Assembly (NCBI GenBank): GCA_029259845.1
Contig: JAJDEI010000003.1
Coordinates: 1 to 62,590 of the forward strand
Reading direction: 5' to 3'
Length of the DNA: 62,590 nucleotides
Source: Planctomycetaceae bacterium
GTDB lineage: Bacteria > Planctomycetota > Planctomycetia > Planctomycetales > Planctomycetaceae
A program made the position numbers and the translations under genes. Below the pieces are notes generated by a model. That model saw only the letters and a list, made by a program, of their open reading frames with translations, did no database searches and had not been told where the DNA came from. This document shows positions 52,502-59,915 of the stretch, piece after piece; the stretch's first letter is position 1; each line of letters opens with the position of its first letter.

Positions 52502-52637
52502 GTTCCCAAACTCCAGTTTGGGAACGCCCTTTCGAGAAACTCCGTTTCTCGTCGTCCGCTCAGCAAAGATGGCCCCGTGTGAGGGAACGCGAAGCAGAGC
52601 TTCGAGGAGGTGTGTTCCCAAACTGGAGTTTGGGAAC
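52502..52637. repeat. Element bounded by GTTCCCAAACT / AGTTTGGGAAC palindromes
   Basis: At each end (52502-52525 and 52614-52637) stands a 24-base sequence with GTTCCCAAACT and AGTTTGGGAAC arms around CC or GG; the two are exact reverse complements, so the 136-base stretch has long terminal inverted repeats. A degenerate half-unit precedes it near 52468. Related strings lie near 18370 and 18720. Confidence 0.7.
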
Positions 52638-52698
52638 AAGGGCAACACGGGCCGCCAGAGCCGATACAAACGACAGGCCGACCAACATCCACAAAGCC

Positions 52699-52866
52699 AT
52701 GCGAAACAATCTTGGATTCCTGCTGCAGTTCGCTGCCCTGACAATGCTTCCGCTGTTGATTATCTGGCAGCTCGAGTTCAAATTCGAGTTGCTGTGGATG
52801 CCGTCGTTGACAATGGCGGGCGTCGTCCTGTTTTGGATCGGCCATCGTTTGCGGGAACCGGACTGA
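52699..52866 (+). CDS. Small two-helix membrane protein
   Basis: A 55-residue protein starting MRNNLGFLLQFAALTMLP, with two hydrophobic segments (about 8-24 and 33-49) and the charged end HRLREPD. Its stop codon TGA shares a base with the ATG of the next gene (TGATG), a mark of coupled translation. Upstream in the same frame there is only repeat sequence, so the start at 52699 is preferred. I have seen similar short proteins next to secreted propeller genes in planctomycetes. Function unknown. Confidence 0.7.
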   Translation: MRNNLGFLLQFAALTMLPLLIIWQLEFKFELLWMPSLTMAGVVLFWIGHRLREPD

Positions 52867-55010
52867 TGAATGGACGCGGCTGCTGCCGGCGAGGCGGGGC
52901 GTCGTCCTGGACCGGACTGTTCGTCGGCCTTGCGCTGCTGAGTGTGGCGGTTCCGGACCGAGCGTCGTGCCAGGATCAGCCGGCACGGCAGCGCGCGTCC
53001 TTCACGCTGGACGTTCCGCTGCTCGTCGCGAAGCAGTTTGAGAACGTGCAAGGGCTGATCGAACAGGAGGATTGGACCGCGGCAATGACGGCGCTCGACG
53101 ACGTGACGGACGAATTCCCGGAGGCGCTCGTCGCGACCGGACAGGGTCAGTTTATGAATGCGACCGACTGGGCCCGCGTCCTTACCGCGCGGTTACCGCC
53201 TGCGGGACTGGCGGCCTATCGCCAACAGATCGATGGATGGGCTGCGCAGCAGTATCAGGACGCAGTCAGCAATCACAGCGAAGCGGGACTGCAGCTGCTG
53301 TTGCAGGATGCGTTCGCGAGCCGTTCGGGCGACGACGCCCTATGGACGCTCGGCGAATGGCTCTGGGAGCGGGGAGAAACCGAAGGGGCCCGGCAACTCT
53401 GGGAGCAACTGATCCCATTCGACGCCGGACCGCAGGAGGACCTTGCGTCGGTGCTGCGGTACCCGGACTCTGAATTCGACCACGCAGCCGTCCGCGCGCG
53501 GCTCGTCTTATGCAGCATCGTCGAGCGATATCTGTCGCGCGCCCGGAGCGAGCTCGACGCCTTCAATCAACTGCACCCTGATGACTCCGGCATGCTGGCG
53601 GGACGGTCCGGCGAGTTCAGCGAGATTCTCGGTGCATTGATCGAGGAGGCGGACGCATGGCCGCAAGCGACCGCGATCGGCGATTGGCCGACGTTCGCCC
53701 GCGACGGCAGCCGCAACGCCTCGACGGATGCGCAGATCGTGCTCGATGGGCCTCAATGGATGATTCCGCTCGTAGCGCTGGCCGTGCCGAATTGGCAGCG
53801 AGCCCGGCCGGCGCTTCCGGCAGCCGCACCGTTGGGACGGTTCCCGGTCGCTGTCGACGGGACAATGTTCTTCCACGACGGCGCGAGTATTCGGGCTGTG
53901 CGGCTCGCGGATGGGCACCCTCGCTGGCCCCGCGGCGATGAAACGGGCATCGGCGACATTTATCCGCCCTTCAACGTGCTGCCCGTCCGCCCCGTCCTGC
54001 GACCGACCGTTGGCGTGCCGCGGTTTACCACAACCGTGCATCGGGGGCGGCTGTATGCCCTCACCGGTCCATCCGTCCTGACGCTGCCCGAAGCGGGGCT
54101 CCGCGCGTCTCCAACGCGGCTGGTCTGTCTCGACGTGGGGACCGGCGAGGGGTTGCTCAAATGGTTCCAAACGGCTGACGACCTGTTTCCCGCCGGGTGG
54201 ATGATGACCGGCACACCGGTCGCGGCCGGGGACCGGCTCTATCTTCCGCTGCTGCGAACGGACCCTCAGTTGGAGTCGGCCGTCGCCTGTTTGTCGGCGA
54301 GTGATGGCTCGGTCATCTGGCGGCGGTCCATTGGCTTGGCTTTGATTGAGCCCCTGGAGGGGTACGTTGAACTCGGACACCAACTGCTCAGCGTGCGTGA
54401 TGGTCGTGTCTTCTGTTCGACCGGCCTGGGCGCGATCGCAGCGTTGGATGCAGCTACCGGCGTGGTCCGCTGGGCGAAGACCTATCCCTCGAAGACGCTC
54501 ACGGCACTCCGGAGGAGCGACGAAGCGTCGAACGGGCTGCTGCCTCCAATTTGCGTGGGCGGTCGCCTGTTCGTCAATCCGAACGACGCGGATGAGGTAA
54601 TGGCCCTCGATGCGGCATCCGGGGCAGTTCGATGGCGGCGTCGGCTGCCCGGCCGAATCGTCCACCTGCTGGGCGTACGCGGGACTGACCTACTCGCAAG
54701 CGGCGACCAGTTGTGGGCGCTCGATTCGGACTCCGGCACGGTCCGCTGGCGGTTCGGATTGGATGACCCGGCCGGCTTCGGATACGGTTGCGGCGCGGTT
54801 GCTGGCGATCGGGTCTTCTGGACGACCCACGACGATCTTTACGTCATCGACCGGCAGACCGGTCGGGCGGTGCAGCGCTATCCGCTCCGGGAACTGCTTG
54901 AGGTCTCCGGCGGGAACATCCTCCTGTCAAAGGACCGGCTGATCATCGCGGGCCCGGATCACCTCACCGCGTTTGGGCTTGTGCCGGCAACAGACCGCCG
55001 TGGTGAGTGA
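52866..55010 (+). CDS. Secreted PQQ-binding-like beta-propeller protein
   Basis: A 714-residue protein from ATG 52866, just overlapping the preceding stop. A signal peptide (GLFVGLALLSVAVPDRASC) is followed by a helical N-terminal region of about 260 residues (LIEQEDWTAAMTALDDV). From about residue 300 a propeller of PQQ-like repeats is seen, for example IRAVRLADGHPRWP, RLVCLDVGTGEGLLKWF, VACLSASDGSVIWRRS, IAALDAATGVVRWAK, VMALDAASGAVRWRR, LWALDSDSGTVRWRF and LYVIDRQTGRAVQRY. Similar repeat proteins include BamB and dehydrogenases, but no catalytic site is seen here. A scaffold or cofactor-free propeller is likely; the location is periplasmic. Confidence 0.88.
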   Translation: MNGRGCCRRGGASSWTGLFVGLALLSVAVPDRASCQDQPARQRASFTLDVPLLVAKQFENVQGLIEQEDWTAAMTALDDVTDEFPEALVATGQGQFMNATDWARVLTARLPPAGLAAYRQQIDGWAAQQYQDAVSNHSEAGLQLLLQDAFASRSGDDALWTLGEWLWERGETEGARQLWEQLIPFDAGPQEDLASVLRYPDSEFDHAAVRARLVLCSIVERYLSRARSELDAFNQLHPDDSGMLAGRSGEFSEILGALIEEADAWPQATAIGDWPTFARDGSRNASTDAQIVLDGPQWMIPLVALAVPNWQRARPALPAAAPLGRFPVAVDGTMFFHDGASIRAVRLADGHPRWPRGDETGIGDIYPPFNVLPVRPVLRPTVGVPRFTTTVHRGRLYALTGPSVLTLPEAGLRASPTRLVCLDVGTGEGLLKWFQTADDLFPAGWMMTGTPVAAGDRLYLPLLRTDPQLESAVACLSASDGSVIWRRSIGLALIEPLEGYVELGHQLLSVRDGRVFCSTGLGAIAALDAATGVVRWAKTYPSKTLTALRRSDEASNGLLPPICVGGRLFVNPNDADEVMALDAASGAVRWRRRLPGRIVHLLGVRGTDLLASGDQLWALDSDSGTVRWRFGLDDPAGFGYGCGAVAGDRVFWTTHDDLYVIDRQTGRAVQRYPLRELLEVSGGNILLSKDRLIIAGPDHLTAFGLVPATDRRGE

Positions 55011-55050
55011 GAGTTCGTCCGGCTGGGCCACCCGCCACAGGTTGCGAAAC

Positions 55051-55073
55051 CAAGCTAAAGCTTGAACTCCAAC
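55051..55073. repeat. Partial GGAGTTCAAGC repeat
   Basis: CAAGCTAAAGCTTGAACTCC plus AAC is a truncated copy, in reverse sense, of the element at 45447-45498. It lies between the convergent propeller-protein and amidohydrolase genes. Confidence 0.5.
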
Positions 55074-55140
55074 GTGGGACAGCCGCCGAACCGGTTGGGA
55101 TGAGGAAATCACAAGACATCCGTTCGGTGGGCGTTAACCG

Positions 55141-56121
55141 TCAAGCCGGATCGGCTTCGCCGAAGTAGACGCGGGCGGCCGTTTTTCGCAGCATCCATTG
55201 TTTGTCGGACGGCGTCAGGAAATCGATGCGATCCCGGATGAGGGCCAGTGAGTCGGCATAGGTGTTCCCGCCGATGAGCTGGTAGGGAGAATCGCTGGCC
55301 CACATCAGCCGCTGCGGCCCGAAGGCGTCATACAGGCGGCGGATCATCGGGATCAACTCGGTGTGCGGGGGCTGTTTTTTGCCGAGGGCGTAGAACGCGG
55401 AGACTTTGATGTGCGTGTGCTTATGCCTTGCCAACCGTGCCAGGTTGGCGACATCCGACTCGCGAATCGTGCCGTCGACACCGACGCGGCCGAAGTGGTC
55501 GACGACGACGGCCGTGTCGGGGTACTGGCCGCACATGGCGTCGACTTCGGGCAGGTACTCCGGGTTGACCAATGGGCAGATGGCCAGTCCCGTCTCGCTC
55601 GCATGACGCCACATGGTGCACATGCCCTTGCTATCCGCCCAGCGGTCGGCTCCGCCTTCACCGGGACGAATGCGAAAACCCCGGACGCCCAGTTTGTGCA
55701 ACCGGTCCATTTCCTGTTCCGGATGCGGGGCGGCTGCGTCGATACAACCCACTCCCGAGAAGATCCCCGGATGCTGGGCGATGGTGTCGGTGACGTAGGA
55801 GTTGTCGATCCCATGAAACGGCCGGTGTTGAATCAGCACGACCCGCTTGACACCAAGCGGCTGCACCGTGTCGAGCAGTTCCTGCGTCGTAAAACTGGGC
55901 GGATCCAAATCGTCAAGCGTTTGCCCTTTCGCCAGCGGATAGGCAGCGATGTCGCGGGTCCAGATGTGCGAATGGGCGTCAATGATTCCTTCAACGACCG
56001 GCGGCTCATCGTCGTCGGCTTCCGCCCGTTTCGTCGAAGGAAAACCGGCAAGCGCGGCAGCAGTGATCGTGGTCGTCGTCATCGTGGAGAGAAATTCACG
56101 TCGGGTTTGAGTCATGGTCAT
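55141..56121 (-). CDS. Tat-exported amidohydrolase-family protein
   Basis: A 326-residue metal-dependent hydrolase from ATG 56121, which overlaps the upstream stop as ATGA. The N-terminus MTMTQTRREFLSTMTTT has a twin-arginine signal (RREFLS), so the protein should be exported folded. The TIM-barrel markers are IIDAHSHIWTRD (first metal motif), LIQHRPFHG, HKLGVRGFRIRPGE, VVVDHFGRVG, HIKVSAFYALG and LMWASDSPYQ. This is the amidohydro_2/COG3618 type, like lactonases and 2-pyrone-4,6-dicarboxylate hydrolase. It is coupled to a secreted MBL-fold gene. The substrate is unknown; lactones are a family-level guess. Confidence 0.88.
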   Translation of the reverse strand: MTMTQTRREFLSTMTTTTITAAALAGFPSTKRAEADDDEPPVVEGIIDAHSHIWTRDIAAYPLAKGQTLDDLDPPSFTTQELLDTVQPLGVKRVVLIQHRPFHGIDNSYVTDTIAQHPGIFSGVGCIDAAAPHPEQEMDRLHKLGVRGFRIRPGEGGADRWADSKGMCTMWRHASETGLAICPLVNPEYLPEVDAMCGQYPDTAVVVDHFGRVGVDGTIRESDVANLARLARHKHTHIKVSAFYALGKKQPPHTELIPMIRRLYDAFGPQRLMWASDSPYQLIGGNTYADSLALIRDRIDFLTPSDKQWMLRKTAARVYFGEADPA

Positions 56122-57191
56122 GATGCTTTCTTTTTCGTCTGGTACGTTCGCGTTTGGCCGTCCGCGCCAATCTGGACGGTGTAGCTCGCGCCGTCGGCGG
56201 CAACTGAGGCTTTGATCCACACGCCCTCGCAGTTGGCCGTCGGCTCGCTGTTGGCGATGAAGGCGGCCGGGGCTTGTGCGTCGTCCGCCAGGTTGACGTT
56301 GCGGTGCAGTTGGTACCAATTCTTCAGGGACTTCACGCCGCGCAGAGTGGCGATCGTTTGTTCGTGCCCGCCTTTGGTTGGACCGTTGCACATCACGGCG
56401 ACGGTCGGATCGATTGCGTGCACGAGCGACGGGTTGTTGCTCGACGGTAGGCCGTGATGCGTGACCATAAACAGATCGACGGTGCCCAGAGGATTGTTCG
56501 GCGTGACCAAATCGGCTTCGATGTTCCAGGTGAGGTCGCCGCAACAAAGGTATTTGAAATCGCCGAACGTCACCAGCAAGCTCACGCTGGCGGCATTGTC
56601 AGACCTGTCCTCCGGCTGCGGCTCGTGCTTGTCCGCATGCGGGTTCGGCGGACCCGTGTTGGGGATGACCTCGCGGCTGGCGGTCACGACCCGAATGCTG
56701 AGCGGCGTGCCCTTCGCGTCGAGGGCGAACGTGTCACCCGCGCGGAGCGTCTGGGACCCGTTCTGGCTCGCCGCCCGGTAGTCGGCAATCCGCGTCTCAA
56801 AGTCCTTGTCCTCCTCGAGCGCGTCCGGAATGCCACGGTCCCAGAACGTGCCGATGGGAATCTCTGCCGCCAGAGCTGCATGATTGCCATAGTGGTCCAC
56901 ATGCCAATGCGACACGATTGCGTGGCCGATTCCTTCCAATTGGGCGACGTTCCTGACGACGTCCAGGATCCGGTCGCGATCGCGTCCGTTGTTGTCCGGG
57001 TAACCGGAGTCGATGAGGATCGACTCCCCCGCCGGCGTGACAATGAGCGTCGCCGCGCCGCCTTCAACATCGATGAAGTAGAAATCGAGCCGCCCGTCCT
57101 GCTCCCCGGCGCGGGCAGTCCGGGTGGCACAAACGACCGAAAGGCCGGCAATGGCCAACGAGCACGCGGCCAGTCGAAGGTGATTTCTCAT
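56118..57191 (-). CDS. Secreted metallo-beta-lactamase-fold protein (ComEC C-terminal-like)
   Basis: A 357-residue protein from ATG 57191, with AGGGG upstream; the open frame beyond it runs into a dispersed element. Signal peptide RLAACSLAIAGLSVVCA-T-R-T-A-R-A. The MBL fold is recognisable by DFYFIDVEGGAATLIV, ILIDSGYPDNNGRDRDRI, the metal motif VSHWHVDHYGNH (HxHxDH) at about residues 95-106, YLCCGDLTWN and MVTHHGLPSSNNPSLV. It resembles the hydrolase domain of ComEC and related free proteins. Expected to be a periplasmic hydrolase, possibly of nucleic acids or phosphodiesters. It is translated in step with the amidohydrolase. Confidence 0.85.
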   Translation of the reverse strand: MRNHLRLAACSLAIAGLSVVCATRTARAGEQDGRLDFYFIDVEGGAATLIVTPAGESILIDSGYPDNNGRDRDRILDVVRNVAQLEGIGHAIVSHWHVDHYGNHAALAAEIPIGTFWDRGIPDALEEDKDFETRIADYRAASQNGSQTLRAGDTFALDAKGTPLSIRVVTASREVIPNTGPPNPHADKHEPQPEDRSDNAASVSLLVTFGDFKYLCCGDLTWNIEADLVTPNNPLGTVDLFMVTHHGLPSSNNPSLVHAIDPTVAVMCNGPTKGGHEQTIATLRGVKSLKNWYQLHRNVNLADDAQAPAAFIANSEPTANCEGVWIKASVAADGASYTVQIGADGQTRTYQTKKKAS

Positions 57192-57311
57192 GCGAGCCCC
57201 TGGGATGATCAAATGACGTGCCGGCGAGAAAGCGGCGACAGCCCCCAAACTCGCATCGCTCCATTGTGCCCCGCATTCGGTTCCGAGACAACCGATCGGC
57301 ACGGTTCCGGG

Positions 57312-57466
57312 AGGGCCGTTCAAAGATGGAAGCTGGGGAACCTCGTCACCCGAAGCGTTAGCGAGAGACGAATCGCTCACTCACGTTCGCTTCCTCGCTT
57401 ACGCTTCGGGTTACCATTGAGCTTGTCCCGGTCGGTTATCTCCCAAGTGAAACTCTGAATGGCCCT
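57312..57466 (-). mobile_element. 155-base inverted-repeat element, copy 2
   Basis: In reverse orientation this equals the element at 47859-48013 with about 10 mismatches. It begins AGGGCCGTTCAAAG and ends CTGAATGGCCCT, i.e. the same termini. The flanks carry the identical 13-base direct repeat ACGGTTCCGGGAG (57301-57313 and 57468-57480), which overlaps the end of the element by two bases. It occupies the shared promoter region (57192-57582) between the divergent MBL-fold and CxxCH-protein genes. Confidence 0.8.
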
Positions 57467-57582
57467 GACGGTTCCGGGAGGAAAGGAATCTCGGCATTGC
57501 AGCATTGTTTGCGGGCTCTCATAATTCGACGAGAGGTTGGTCTCGACGGGGGATTCATTTCGCGACCGGGAATCGTCAATCC

Positions 57583-58719
57583 ATGCTCAGGCTTCAGCCG
57601 TTTCCAGACTGCCTGTCACGACAATTCGTCGTCGTGGGGGTGCTGCTTGCGCACGGTTGGGGATGCAGCAAGGCCGCACCGACATCCGGGGACGCTCTGC
57701 CGGCGTCGCAGGTGAATGACCGTTCGCCTCAGCAAGACAGCGACGCTCCGGACGCAGTCCCGGCGGATGGGAACGGGTCGCCCGACGAGCCGAGCCACCG
57801 TACGAAGTGGGTCGGTGAGATTCCGTACGACGTGTTCTTCGATCAGCCGCTCTCCGTTGCTGCGGGTGACGACGGGGCGGCGACAACAACGGCTGTCACC
57901 TCCGAGTCGCCGCACGAGAACGAGCCGGAAACTCTCGCCGGGAGCCGGGGCGATGGCGTCCGTGAAGCAGATGCCGACGGGGATGCCGACGGGGATCCGG
58001 CGATCGGCTCGCCATCGTCATCGACCGATTGGCGCAGGCTTGCCGACATCGAGGTCTTGAACGACGAAGTCAAGCAGATTCGCAACCGCCTCACTGCCGA
58101 CCTGCGAACCGTCGGCACGTACAATCGCAATCTGGACTCCGTCGCCAACGACGCCGTCGTGCTCGCAGCGGTTGCTGCGGTGGTCGCCGCACATCCTGAT
58201 TCGCTCAGTTGGCAGAAGAAGGCGAAAATCGTCCGCGACCTTTCCACCCGGTTGGCCGCTCAGGCAGGAGAGCCGGGGCGTGAGGCGTTTTTGGCGGCAC
58301 AGGTTCCGTTCGAGCAATTGATCGAGATTCTTGACGGCGGCCCACCGCCCGACGACGCCATTGCTGCTGACATTCCGTTCTGCGAGATCGCCGACCGCAG
58401 CGAGTTGATGAAGCGGATCAAGCGATCGTTCGACTGGCTCAAGTCCGAGATCAATTCGGAGTCGCGCTTCCGCCGGTCGCCCGACGCCCTTGCGCGTGAG
58501 GCGAGTCTTTTGGCCGTCCTGGGAGCGATCGTCTCGTCGGAATGTTACGATCTGTCAGGCGAGCCACAGTATCAGCAGTTCGTCCATGAGTTCATCGAAG
58601 GCAACGTCGGCATGGCGACCGCCGATAGCTATCAAACTTTCACCACCGCCCGTGACCGCGTGCAGAACTCCTGTGCGACGTGTCACGGCGAATACGCATT
58701 GGGCGACGAGGGATTATGA
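57583..58719 (+). CDS. Secreted protein with C-terminal CxxCH motif
   Basis: A 378-residue protein from ATG 57583. Its N-terminus is hydrophobic (FVVVGVLLAHGWGC); C28 might be lipidated, but the -3 to -1 residues are not a proper lipobox. Residues about 40-150 are low-complexity, acidic and proline/serine-rich. The rest is helical, and a single CATCH motif (C364-H368) sits 10 residues from the end. That is a heme c-binding CxxCH; no later methionine ligand follows, so heme binding is plausible but not certain. The stop is overlapped by the start of a protease gene (ATGA), implying coupled expression. The family is not recognised. Confidence 0.65.
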   Translation: MLRLQPFPDCLSRQFVVVGVLLAHGWGCSKAAPTSGDALPASQVNDRSPQQDSDAPDAVPADGNGSPDEPSHRTKWVGEIPYDVFFDQPLSVAAGDDGAATTTAVTSESPHENEPETLAGSRGDGVREADADGDADGDPAIGSPSSSTDWRRLADIEVLNDEVKQIRNRLTADLRTVGTYNRNLDSVANDAVVLAAVAAVVAAHPDSLSWQKKAKIVRDLSTRLAAQAGEPGREAFLAAQVPFEQLIEILDGGPPPDDAIAADIPFCEIADRSELMKRIKRSFDWLKSEINSESRFRRSPDALAREASLLAVLGAIVSSECYDLSGEPQYQQFVHEFIEGNVGMATADSYQTFTTARDRVQNSCATCHGEYALGDEGL

Positions 58720-59720
58720 CCGTCGAACACGAACGCCAACGTCAACACCGACAGCCGTTGCTTCCGGTCGTGCGCGCACTTCTGGCGGCGTCCCTTGCGG
58801 TCGTGATAGTCATCCCCGCTGTCAGCGCGGAGGAGATTCAACTCAAGACCGGACAACGCCTCGTGGGGGATATCCTCAAAGAGACAACCGAAGAGTTGTA
58901 TCTCGACGTAGGGGTCGACGTGATTCGGATCCCACTCGGTCGCATTGCCACCCGTGTGGCGGCGAGTGAGGACGACGACGCCATCGAGAACGCCGATGGG
59001 GCTGTGCGGAATCAGGGCGTGTATGCGACCGCCCAACTGCCTGAGCGCAGTATCCGCGAGTTGTCCGAAACCTATGGCGAGGGAGTCGTCCTCGTGCAAA
59101 CGCCGAGCGGACTGGGCAGCGGGTTCATTCTCAACACGCGCGGCTATTGTGTGACGAACTACCACGTTGTCGAGCAGGAGACGCGCATCGCCGTGACGAT
59201 TTTTCACAAGACGCCGCAAGGCGATTTCACCCGCCGCCGCATTGAGAACGTGAAAATCCTCGCACTCAACCCGTTCTTCGACTTGGCACTGCTGCGAATC
59301 CCCGAGCAGGCGGACCTCAAGTTTCAGACAGTCTTTCTGGCGGAAGCCGGCGAGCAGTTCGAGGGAGAAGAGGTGTTCGCCATCGGCAATCCGCTGGGGC
59401 TGGAACGCTCCGTCTCGCAGGGAATCGTCAGCACCAGGAACCGTTCGTTTGAAGGGATCGTGTATATTCAAACTACCGCCCAAATCAATCCGGGCAACAG
59501 CGGCGGTCCGTTGTTCAATCGGCGCGGCGAGGTTGTGGGCGTCACCAACATGAAGATTTCCGGCGGCGAAGGGCTCGGTTTCGCCATCCCCGTGGGGTAT
59601 CTCAAGCACTTCCTCCGCAATCGGGACGCGTTCGCCTTCGACCAGAACAACCCCAACACCGGGTATCGCTATCTCGAGCCGCCCGCCCGCCGCAACGCCG
59701 AGAACCCGCCGGCCCCGTAA
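58716..59720 (+). CDS. Secreted trypsin-like serine protease
   Basis: A 334-residue protein from ATG 58716, overlapping the previous gene by four bases. A signal peptide or anchor (VRALLAASLAVVIVIPAVSA) is followed by a short region with QLKTGQRLVGDILKET. Then comes a chymotrypsin-type domain with a complete triad: H150 (CVTNYHVVEQ), D189 (NPFFDLALLRI) and S262 (NPGNSGGPLFN). GLGSGFILNTRG precedes the histidine and EGLGFAIPV follows the serine. There is no PDZ domain, unlike the HtrA-like protein at 18766-20376. It is probably a periplasmic protease that acts together with the CxxCH protein of the coupled gene. Confidence 0.88.
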   Translation: MTVEHERQRQHRQPLLPVVRALLAASLAVVIVIPAVSAEEIQLKTGQRLVGDILKETTEELYLDVGVDVIRIPLGRIATRVAASEDDDAIENADGAVRNQGVYATAQLPERSIRELSETYGEGVVLVQTPSGLGSGFILNTRGYCVTNYHVVEQETRIAVTIFHKTPQGDFTRRRIENVKILALNPFFDLALLRIPEQADLKFQTVFLAEAGEQFEGEEVFAIGNPLGLERSVSQGIVSTRNRSFEGIVYIQTTAQINPGNSGGPLFNRRGEVVGVTNMKISGGEGLGFAIPVGYLKHFLRNRDAFAFDQNNPNTGYRYLEPPARRNAENPPAP

Positions 59721-59822
59721 TCAGAGTTCCGGCCCCTGAACTGCCAAAGACACCCGGTGCCCAAACGCTCAGTGATTCGCTATGCTGCGGTGAGTGCCTT
59801 GTCCGGCTTTGATTCAGGAGCC

Positions 59823-59871
59823 GGAGTTCAAGCTTTCGCTTGCTCTTGCAGCCTAAAGGCTGAACTCCAAC
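59823..59871. repeat. GGAGTTCAAGC...GCTGAACTCC repeat, copy 2
   Basis: Same element as 45447-45498: GGAGTTCAAGCTTTCGCTTG at the left and AAAGGCTGAACTCCAAC at the right. It lies in the 195-base spacer before the helicase gene. The same spacer contains a half-site of the ACACCCGGTG element (59748-59760). Confidence 0.7.
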
Positions 59872-59915
59872 GCTCGGTCGCAGGTGACTGATCGCTCCAC
59901 GGAGGATACCCAGGG

